From contig NC_090704.1 in NCBI RefSeq assembly GCF_040954835.1, forward strand, positions 41,916,979 through 41,980,978: a stretch of 64,000 bases of DNA. The letters run 5' to 3'. This DNA comes from Lepisosteus oculatus. Its lineage: Eukaryota; Chordata; Actinopteri; Semionotiformes; Lepisosteidae. How positions within the stretch are numbered: position 1 is the stretch's first letter; each line of letters starts with the position of its first letter. Under the pieces are notes generated by a model. That model was not told the origin of the DNA. It saw nothing but the letters and a program-made list of their open reading frames with translations, and did no database searches. The translations under genes and the position numbers were made by a program. Below, piece by piece: positions 11,859-21,742 of the stretch.

Positions 11859-13281
11859 CTATTTTACATTTCTCTTGGCCTGCAAGGAAAGGAGAGAGAG
11901 GCAGAATTAAAATTTATGGAGATTTATTCACACAACCTATAAATTACAATGTTGCCAAAGCAGGAACCATTGCCAAATCATGCACAAGCTTTTACACCAA
12001 TAACTATTTGAGGAGGCTTTCTCCGTTCCTCTGGCTATGACCAGTTTCCACTCCCTTCCTGCAGTAAAACTGACAACTGCTGATACGACACTATAAAGAC
12101 AAGAATCTGGGACATCCTGGTGGACATCTTTCCTCTGCAACAGACTTTCCTTCAGCTGTTCCTCACCTGTATGGGAGGAATTGTCTGGGAGCACAACTGG
12201 AAATCTATAGGTTGTTACAAAAGTATACTTCTCAGCCCCTGCTGTAGCTGGAAAAAATATACACCTCGCAGTTTAAGCAACTAATAAGCATCATTAATAA
12301 CAGGCAGTTGTAACTACCATGAGCTCTCCCACATCAGGAAGGACGCCTGTATACCCAACTGCCTTACTAGCACGAAGGCAGACCAGGCTGTAAGTGACCT
12401 GGTCATAGTTCCAGCTTTCTTTGTTACTCCTTGTAGCTCAGTTCGAAGATGCTCTAAGGGCAACTAAGCACAGGGGTGCTTTTCCCCAAAATAAATGCAC
12501 TGTGGACAAAAGGACCCTTACTTTTGCCTTACTGTTAGAAAACATTGTGTGTGAGCATTCACTGCAGACTAGCGATAAAAGCTTGTGTCAAGGGATGTGA
12601 TGAAGCCCATTAAGACCAGCTGTGAGTCTGTATTAATTTGTGGTGGAGCAGTGGCTCTGTGGCGAAGGATCTGCACCTGTGGAAGTTTTCCAGTCCAAAG
12701 GCAGAGGAATCCCACTCCGTTGGGCCCCTGAGCAAGGCCCTTAACCCCAACTGTTCCAGGGGCGCCGTATAAATGGCTGACCCTGCGATCTGACCCCAGG
12801 CTTCCCTCCCCCTGTCTGTGTGTCTCATGGAGCGCAAGCTGAGGTATGCAAAAGGACAAATTCCTAATGCAAGAAGTTGTACAGGGCTAATAAAGTGATC
12901 TTGTTTTATCTTCACTGCAGCTCTGGTCGGTAGAGACGGGCAGCGAGTCGGCCGACTTACGACAGCCACACAACACCTCTTCAGCGCTTCAAACTCCCTC
13001 CCGCACTGACCCTTCCTCAGGTCCTGCTTGCCAAGCGTCGCGGAAGACACACATCTCCCATAAGCGGCTGCCTGCAAGGATACAAAACACATTCTATTTT
13101 TTTTTTGCGAATAATTCGACATTTACGCTTGGTTTTCCCAAGTCACCGAATCTCCAGAATAGTCCCCAATGGTCTCTACAGATCGAGAACAACCACTAAC
13201 CTCCGAGGAACACTGAGCCAGCAGTTCCGGGAACCGTCTCATCCTGTCCCGGCTGCGAGTCCAAACGTTTTTTGCCGACAT
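11859..13281 (-). CDS. NDUFAF8: NDUFAF8, mitochondrial complex I assembly factor 8
   Basis: Small twin-CX9C mitochondrial protein that works with NDUFAF5 in complex I assembly (known for the human orthologue). Three coding exons on the minus strand were joined: 13201-13281 (ATG at 13279-13281, 27 codons), 12961-13071 (37 codons) and 11859-11879 (six codons plus TAG). All junctions are phase 0. The donors are GAG|GTTAGT and GTC|GTAAGT, and the acceptors are CCTTGCAG and TTGCAG. The 70-residue product starts MSAKNVW and contains RRFPELLAQC, AAAYGRCV and REFEALKRC, matching the human protein (about 74 aa). Both CX9C pairs are intact: C-SSEAAAYGR-C and C-GREFEALKR-C. The gene is head-to-head with TEPSIN, as in human. 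Intron 2 carries a tRNA-derived SINE. An AATAAA on this strand at 11611-11616 would give a 3'UTR of about 250 nt. Confidence 0.9.
12625..12918 (+). mobile_element. tRNA-derived SINE in NDUFAF8 intron 2
   Basis: The element shares long stretches with the reverse complement of 30925-31197. These include ggcccctgagcaaggccctt, ataaatggctgaccctg, and the tail ending aataaagtgatctt. The better-preserved copy at 31.1 kb shows a tRNA-like A box (gtggctaagga) and B box (ggttcaaatcc). Here the B box is damaged. It lies in the sense opposite to NDUFAF8. Confidence 0.65.
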
Positions 13282-13777
13282 GCTAACTGGGATATAATTG
13301 ACCGGAGCTGGAGTAACACTGAAGGGTTAATATCTAAACCCTTAAAGGAAAGACCAGGCTGTTATGTTATGTAATTTTCTAAATAAGTAATATAAATATT
13401 TTACAAGATCATTTTAATTACACACTTGACAGCTGTACAAAATAACGTCTTTTAAAATATCTGTTATGTCCTACATTCTCTCTGTTCTCTGAACGCAGCC
13501 ATCTTGCTTACCCTTGACCTCAATACCCTGAGTTTGTTCCAATTGACCAATGATGTCTGCTTGAGGTTTTTGGTTGGTGGAAATTCATGTCAATCAAATT
13601 AGCACCCGGAAGTTCTTAGCCGTCTCTTCATTGGAAGGAACACGCAGCCAAGTCTAAGAAGGAACCAATAAGAGCAAAGGAGGTGTCGGTCTTCACGTTG
13701 CGGTTGGCTACAGCCCGACACTGGCCCCGCCTCTCACTGTTATGGAGGATCAGCTGGGACTTTGACAGTGCGGAATC
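13282..13777. promoter_or_regulatory. Shared head-to-head promoter of NDUFAF8 and TEPSIN
   Basis: Only 496 bp separate the two start codons. The interval holds CCAAT boxes (13547-13551, 13665-13669 and inverted ATTGG at 13630-13634), a GC box (ccccgcc at 13725-13731) and a YY1-like AAGATGGCTGC on the minus strand at 13495-13505. There is no convincing TATA box. This is the usual layout of a bidirectional housekeeping promoter. Transcription start sites are not known. Confidence 0.65.
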
Positions 13778-16700
13778 ATGGCAACCTTTATGGAGAGACT
13801 CGCTTTCCTTCCGAAAGTAGGTACAGTCACTGAAACGTAGTGTTTTTAAGATAAAATTATTTATCCGACCATGATTCTTTTACGATTAGAAAGTATACTT
13901 TGTCATTCTAACTCCGGGTTCGAAAGAAAACATAGCCGCACCTGGCAGGATGCGCTGTCGACGCAGGGGTAGACTGCAATTTTGTGTGCTTTTTACTTCT
14001 CCGAATTGAAACTACAGTTTAAGATCGGGAGTTGTTCCAGCTTCCAAGTAAATAACTCCTTCTAGTCGTAACCGACTTAAATTAGTACGTCAAAGGCTTT
14101 AACAGGTGTCTATCAGTATGCTTGGAGGATTCATATATTCCACTTGTTAATGACCGAAGATACTTTATGTTTGAAGCAGGGCTCGGCACCGAGAGCTGGC
14201 GAGGTGGTGCTCGCACCGCGTTTAAATATTTTAATCTGTGTATATGATTGCTATATATAATCTAAGCAAAACTTGAGTGATTAAATAGAACTATGGCATC
14301 ATGGAAACGTTTTCTTTATTAACGATGGCTAAGTGTTGCCGTTTCCGCTAAAATCCTAAGAACTAGGCGAGTGGCTGTATTTGTGCCGATGTATATGTTT
14401 AAAAGGTATCTTTTAATTCCGGGGGGTTACTTAGAAGGCAATCAATGAGGTGATTCAACTGCAGGACTGTGTAGGTAAAGTTGGTTACCTTTGCTGAAAG
14501 AATAAAGACATTTTTCATTTTGAGTATTTTTGCGAGTGTCAGTACCTCTAGATTAAATCCTGGACTGCAGTCGTAAATTCCAAGTGGAAAGATTTTCAAT
14601 CATCTTCAATTTTTCCTCCCTTAGGTGCCCACGCTGATGAAAGCCACTGCAGATGACGAAACTCCATGTCCTGGCTATCTTTTTGAGGAGATTGGAAGTA
14701 TCCTTTGTCCACTGCCTCCGTAATCTTTAAGAACTCTTGACACATAGTCATCAATAACGTACGCCAGTAACATTAATGAGACTCAGTGAAAAGAGCAGTC
14801 AATCATGTCACTTTTAAAAAAATGTTATTAAATGTGAAAAATTACTGTAAAATACTCTATATGCCATCAATAAGTGCCTTTTAAAAAAAATCAGTATTTG
14901 TGTTGTAGTCATCACGTCACCAGTTATGTCTAACAAATAACTCATGAAAGATTTAGTATTATTTTCTTGTGATGCACAACTAACCTTTTACTTCTCTGAA
15001 AACCCACAGAAGGAACCTCCACTATGTTACCACATAGAACTGTATTGTAGTCCTTGGCAGGAGGTGCTCAGTGTGAACTAAGTGAACCAGTCAACGGGAG
15101 AGTTGTATCTTTTAACTTGAATGGAACCCCAGATTTTTCCCGTGAGTCTGTGGGCTGCAGCCAGTGTCTGCTGGAGTACCTGCTGGAACGGCTGCAGGTG
15201 GACTCCTGTCATGTTAAACTCAAGGTGAGAGGGGCAGCGGAGGGTCAGGGCTGCTCCCGTGCTCTGATGTCATGAAAGCAGGGCACCTGTCAACCGATGT
15301 GTTGCCTCTTCTATTCTTTTATCCGACTTATGTAGGCCAAGCACCAGATAGCCTTAGGTTACAACAATTTACAATTAGTTGTTTTCCTGACAGTGCTTAA
15401 GGGGACTTTAAGAACATAGAAGAACACAGAGGAATGTTCTTCCTCTGTGGTCCAGTTTTTAAAGCCTCGCATTGTGACTTGGAGAAGGACACGAGTGTGC
15501 TGGATGCAGGGTTGTTGCTGTGGCTGTCGAATGTGGCAGCTCGGAGAGCTCTGGAGCGCTCAAGAATGGTTACAGAAACGAAAGGCGAGAAACACAAATG
15601 CAAGAGAAGTGGCAAGAGCCACATAGCAGGATACTGCAGGGCTCTGTGTTGACATCCTTCTCCTCTGCCAGGTCCTCAAGATCCTTCTTCACCTCTGCAG
15701 CAGTGCCTCACCTCACCTTGTCACAGAGCTCCGCCGGAACATCACCTTTGTCCAGGAAGCCACTGGTAAGCCTCAGCCTGTCTGATGTTCAGCAGAACCC
15801 CTCATACCTATGCAAATTATCTGGAGTCTGGAGGGTAATCTGCTTTCACTGCAGCCCTCTATGAGCTTGCCAACTAAGATCATACTGTCCTTTATTATCA
15901 AATTATGAGATTTTGTATACAGGGATATGACAGTACACCAGAAGTCTTAAACCAAACCCTGGAGGGCCTAGTGTCTTCTTATTTTTGTTTCAGTCTGGCC
16001 AGTCACTTAGACGACATCATTGTTAATATCATTGTACCTGTGATACACCTCAGAACCTGGTTGGCGGTATTACAATTATGCAGTGAATTACTAATTATAT
16101 GAACTACAGTGTGCAGTGAGTGGGACAAACAGCAGAAGATGCATGACTGGCAGCTGATTTTGAGAGCCCTGCTGCAGCCTGTATTTGTTGCTCTCTGCGC
16201 TGTGTGTACTGCCGGCTCAGTGTTGTGTGTCTGTCAGTTTTCAGCGGTCCTCCAGATCCCATCCATGGCAATGTTTTTTACCAGAGGGTGCGGATGGCAG
16301 CGCAGGTGAGTGCTTGCGTGTGTGTCCTCCTCCGCTATTGAAGATGTTTCAGCTGCAGCATTAAACAGAGTTTATTTATGAGCTAAAGGATTGTCCTGGT
16401 GGCATCACATTCAAAATAAACCGCACAACAGGAGCAGAAGCACTTAAAGCAGTTTCATAGCATCCACATCTAGTGCCATTTTGATCTTCTGATTCTCTCA
16501 CACAGTTAATCTGTCTTGCTGTGTCTTACCCCGTCTGTCCATTTTCAGGAGTTGGCCAGTGTCTTGTTCGCTGATACAGTCTCTCCCCAACCCACCTTAT
16601 CCCCCTGCAAAGCTGCTATGCCTAGTTTGGGTGAGTAGATGTCTGCATGTAGGTTTCTGCAGTATTCCGGCATATATGTCTGCCACTTACCTTAAAACCT

Positions 16701-19700
16701 GCAACACAGCTTTTCAGTGGGACAGAATTCAATCCTAAATAAGAGTTTGATTCAGATGATCTTACTGCTGAAAAGAGGAACGAAAAACGCCTTAGGAAGG
16801 AGAAAAAAAAACTCTAGGTGTCCAAGGTCAACTGGCTGCCCAACCCCTCTGGGCAAACTAATATTATACAATTAAAAAATGAATAAAGGGAAAAAATGAA
16901 TAAAGGGTCACATGTTCCAATGTGATCTGCATGCAGAGTTAGCAGAGTAAACAAGTAGTATTTGTTGGAAAAACTGTCTCTAAATCGAGAGCAATATTTC
17001 TATTGGATTGAAAGACATGTATTCGCAAGGCTGCTTCTTTACAATGTAATAAGGCCACATCACATCATTGGGAGTTTTGCTGCCTTGTTTTGAATCTCAG
17101 AACATGGCGCTGGACATACCTGGAAATGTAGTCTATTTTGGGATGTAATTGGAGGTTTTACAAATTAATGTGTACATTTTACTTTTATTGTGGTTTAAAA
17201 CGCACTCATCAGTGCAGATTCTTTCTAACCCTGAAATAGAAAAAGAGTGTTGCAGTTCCCCTTTAATAAAAATGCTCTGCTGATGTGGGAGTTAGTACGT
17301 AAAACAAGCTTTTATTACATAGAATGTTGAGTGTCCACCTGGGTTGTAATATAATAGCTTCTTTCCTTTTCAGGAATGGGCTCAGACTCGGGGCTGAGGT
17401 CTGGGGTGCAGGGCTTCGGATACAGTCCTGGAAGGCATGGCTCCAGTAAGTGTGCCCGGGGTTGTCGGCCCGTCTCCTTGCAGCCATATCACCCTGCAGC
17501 TCACAGCGGGCAGCCCACTGAAGCTCAGCAGGTGTGAGCCTGGTCAGTACATGGATGGGAGACCTCCTGGGAAAAACTTAAGGTTTCAGCTGGAAGAGCT
17601 GTTAGCGGGGCCAGCAGGGGGTCTGTGTGGGTCCTGATGCCCCAGTATTGTGACAGGGACACTATATTGTAAAAAGGTGCCGTCCTTCCGATGAGATGTA
17701 AAACCGAGGTCCTGACTCTCTGTGATCATGAAAAATCCCAGGGCGTTTCTTGAAAAGAGAAGTGGTGTTACCCCGGCATCCTGGCCAAATTTCCCATTGG
17801 CCTTTACCAATCATGGCCTCCTAATAATCCCCATCTCTGAATTGGCTTCATTACTCTGTTCTCCTCCCCACCGATATCTGATGTGTGGTGAGCGTTCTGG
17901 CGCACTATGGCTGCTGTCGCATCATCCAGGTGGGGCTGCACACTGGTGGTGGAGGTGATCCCCATTACCTGTAAAGCGCTTTGAGTGGAGTTTCCAGAAA
18001 AGCGCTATATAAGTGTAAGGAATTATTCAATTATTATGTGAGTGTGCCAGAGTACCTGTGTGCCCTTGGCAGGTGGAACTCTGCTGGACAGGATACAGAA
18101 GGCAGCGGAGGTGGTGGTCAGCGCCGTCCTGCCACCAACAGAACACAATGGCATCCGTCTCCATGAGAACAACTACCAGCCAGTGGTGGCGCCCTCTGCA
18201 GTAGTGGAGGTGGCAGTGCCAGCATGTCCCTGCAGTGTGTCTGTCCGTGGGGTTAGAGGTGAGGGGGCAGCCAGCCTGTCAGAATCTGTTTCCTGTTATT
18301 GGAAAGCAAAAAGTAAACTGAGGCAAAGCCATTTGCTTTACAAAAACAGCTGTTCAGGGACTGTCACTAAAGGACTTAGCTGTACAACAATACGACTTTG
18401 TAAACTAGCCCAAAGCCAGTGGTTTCATTCTTAATATAAATATCTAAAAATATTCTGACATCTTATTTGGAATATATGATTAGTATTTTTATGCTTTATG
18501 GTAATAAAGGGGATGTGTTTCAATTCAGAAAAGTAATAACCCTGGTGTGATGAGGCTGTTAAAAATCCAGTAACACTAACACACTATTACATTAACAACC
18601 AAGGTGCAAAATATTGAATGTGAATGTCTTATTTAAAGTATGTGTCTTGCAGGCAGACCATAATGAAAGTTGAAAATACAAACAAAGTCAAGCATATTTC
18701 TCTCACTAAATTGCTTCCTCTATAGAACCACTACATATGGATTCTAATCATAGTAGCCATATCACTCCATCTTCACTGGGGCACTTTAAGGGAGGGAATT
18801 AACTTGTAAATTCAACATTCTGCTTTGCTGAAATTAAAATTGGTGCCCAATTCCCGTGCACAGTAAATGTGTATCAGCTGTTCACTATAAAACCAGACCC
18901 ACAATGGCACTTGCAGACAAATCAGCAGCAATTTCCAGCTGCTCACATGGTCTGATCATTGGAAGGATTAGTGAATGGCTGATCACTACTACAGGATTAT
19001 TTGCTGCGCACTGCCATTAATAATAATTTTTGTATTTTGTATTGAGTTTGCAAATTATTTTTTCCAGTTTAAGGACAGTTCTAAAATTCAACTCCTTGTC
19101 AAAACGTGCCCTAGGAACCCAAAGGGTCACCCTAGCTATAATAAGATGGAACAGGTCTCTGGTATATCTTCTGAGCATGCTCAAACGATATTCTTACAGA
19201 CGATGGGATATGAATGCCAGATGATTGCTTTTATGAACTATTAGCCCCCTCTCCTTCTGCATATCAGCACAGCGGTGTCCGGGCCAGCCTGGCGGGGGCT
19301 GGGAGGAGAGCGACAGTGGGCACAGTTCCCAGAATTCCTCTCAGGAGAAAGGAGATCCCAGCAGAGCCTCTCAGGGCAGCAGCAGCAGCAAGTCTGGGAC
19401 TGATAGCCAATCAGGAGCCAGCAGGGAGAGCGGGGATCTGTCAGAACGGTATCTCTCATTGCAGTCAGACGCATGCCTTCAGATTGCCTTTGGGTGCATT
19501 CGGCACATCAGAAATTCAGATTTATTTTTGCACATGAAGGTTTGTAAGATCTGGAATATAGAACAGAGGCTCTATAAGACATGTAAGAGATACAATCTCT
19601 TTATTTTATAGACGTTAAAGCACACGCATCTCATGATAGTATTGACTTATCACTGACCTGGGCTTAAGTAGCTTAGTGTATATTTAGTGCATATTTTTTT

Positions 19701-21742
19701 AGAATCTGTTGAAAATTGATTTAGAATGCTTCGTAACCTTGTGTTGCCATTCGCTGGTGAGATCAGAACAGTGTTAAAGTGGATGATCTGTTGTCATGGC
19801 TGAGGCTGTTACGACACTGTGATGGGTGTCTTTTCAGGGTGGAGGTGATGCATTTGGGAGACTGTGCCCAGGAAATGATCCTTATCAACAGATTGACTGA
19901 GGGGTCAAAGGTCTTCCTATCCAGAGAGGAAACACAGCACTTTCTTAAAGAGTATGGTCCTCGCTGCGCACTCTCAATTTTGTTGTGTCTCTGGCTTTTG
20001 TTGTTTTGCTTTTGGTTACTACTGTTCCCGTGTTTGGTAATCCTGCTGCAGGTGTGCCACGCTGAACTGTGAAGCGGTGGTGGAGCTGCTCTGTGGAAAG
20101 CTGCAGGGCTGTACACAGACTGTCCAAATGGTACGTTGTTGTTTCTGGCCCATGACTTTCCTGCTCATTAGTTTCAGGTGTCCTCAAGACACCCGTAATT
20201 TGTCGCAGTGCACAAGCTCTATGCACTAGTTAAAGCTGCACAGATCATTAAGTGTCCAGACATTGTTCTGGTCAGTCTTCGTCTCCTATGCTATGTGTTC
20301 CCAGTCCTCATCCCAGTCTAAAAAAAAAACATAGTTAGAATTGTAAAGCTTCTACCAGAGGTTTCTACTTTGGTGCAACACTGAATAATAATAACATACC
20401 CAGCCATGTTGTTGAAGCCAATACCCTGACTTCAGTTGAGCTGGAAGAGATCTCTGGATCAGTAAGCTACAAACGTCTTAAAGACTTCCTCTCATTTGTA
20501 AAAGCTCTTTTTATTTCAAATATATGTGATGAAACTTGTGACTTTGAAGAACTGTGAAAGGCTGTATGTATATGAAAAACTTGAAGGGTGTAAAGAGGGG
20601 TGCAGTATGTCTGCCAACTGCCATTGGCCTATTTGCTTCACTCCAGGCCAGTTACAAAAGCTAGTAGTACGTGAACGTACAAATTGAATCACTTCGAAGG
20701 ATAAATGAGAATTTTTTGTTGTTGTGAATCTATCTTTTTCTGTGTCCTTCCAGAGGGCTCTGTGTGCAGTGGCGTGTCTGATGTCATCTGACCTACTTTC
20801 ACTGGACCATGTATTTGGGGTTACCCAGAAGCACTTGGTGCAGCTGAGCAATGGACCACCAGGGGCTGTGGCCAATAAGGCCACCAAGGTGAGCACTGGT
20901 TGGGCTAAGGGGTAAAGAAGCAGATCTTAAATCTCCCCTGTAACCCATAGCTTCAGATTTTCTAAGAGTTCCTGTATTTGAAGAGTACCACAAGTGACTG
21001 CTCTTCTGTGCACTTGCAGCTCCTCAGGCAGTTTGAGGCGCTGATGCATGGCCAGCAGGGGGCATCAAGGTGTGACGGCAGTGACTTCCCAGCAGTCACA
21101 GGCCCTGCACCCCTGCAGGACTCCTCCAAACTAATGGACACCCTATTTTTGCCAACATCACGTGGGGAGACCAACATAGAAAGGGCACCAGGGAGTCAAG
21201 ATGTCACCCTCCAAGGTGAAATATCACCCCCCAGATACCAAAACAGCATCTCCTCAGTTTCTGACTCGGAATGGGATAGCCGTTGCACGCAGACAGAGGT
21301 ACAACGATGTGGATCAGAACTTTTCCAACCCACTGTCAATATTGCCAAGGATGTTCTACCAGGTAGAGACCCAGAGCATTACCAAGACGGCCACTTGGGT
21401 GCATGTGCCTCTTCAGACAGCGGTGTGTCTGGGCAGGGAACGCCGGCAGGGGACAGTGTTTCTGAGCCTGCATCAGCTGTGGTGGAGGATCTTGATGATC
21501 TTCCCTCCAATAAGCTGTCTCTTTTTTCAGGCATGGAGCTTGTAAGAGGCAAGCCTTCATGCTTCCCCGACTCTTCCAGGACAGAAGCCACTCCTCCTGC
21601 TCTGTGCATAGTGCAGGATACCGACGCTCACAGGGCTGCAGAGCCTACGGCCTGCTTCACGGACAATACCATCACAGCCTCGCCGCCATCCGACTCCGAG
21701 CGCAGCCAGCACCTCTCGGCTTTCTCCTTTCTCAATGTGTAA
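13778..21742 (+). CDS. TEPSIN: TEPSIN, AP-4 complex accessory protein
   Basis: Adaptor of AP-4 coated vesicles at the trans-Golgi, with an ENTH-like domain followed by a VHS/ENTH-like domain. Thirteen coding exons join in phase: 13778-13816, 14625-14697, 15133-15224, 15672-15765, 16238-16305, 16549-16630, 17374-17445, 18073-18258, 19268-19448, 19838-19951, 20052-20130, 20754-20888 and 21020-21742. The product is about 645 aa against about 525 in human. Diagnostic stretches are CPGYLFEEI and SQCLLEYLL (ENTH), GPPDPIHGN, VQGFGYSPGRHG, a Ser-rich linker, VFLSREETQHFLKE, LNCEAVVELL and ANKATKLLRQFEA (second domain). Both AP-4 binding motifs are present near the C-terminus: LFSGMELV (21521-21544) and SAFSFLN (21716-21736). 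The last exon is longer than the human equivalent. Intron 7 contains a full 5S-derived SINE. Confidence 0.95.
17462..18032 (+). mobile_element. Full-length 5S rRNA-derived SINE in TEPSIN intron 7
   Basis: The head resembles 5S rRNA: gccatatcaccctg near 17482, then agctcagcaggtgtgagcct and atggatgggagacctcctgg, which cover the internal 5S promoter region. A unique body follows, then a tail with gtaaagcgctttgagtggag and gcgctatataagtgtaag ending in ATT-rich repeats. This is the SINE3-type architecture known from zebrafish (5S head, LINE-like tail). It starts about 15 nt after the exon 7 donor. Confidence 0.75.
20385..20480 (+). repeat. Interspersed repeat, family R (copy 1)
   Basis: Contains acccagccatgttgttgaag followed by a stretch ending gagctggaagagatctc. 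Related copies in the same orientation are at 41020-41185, 53330-53640 and 55195-55260. The family is not recognised. It may be the 3' part of an old retroelement. Confidence 0.5.

Noticed and set aside
17480-17600. 5S rRNA gene
   Set aside because: The 5S-like stretch is diverged and continues into a SINE body and tail, so it is a retroposon head and not a functional 5S gene.
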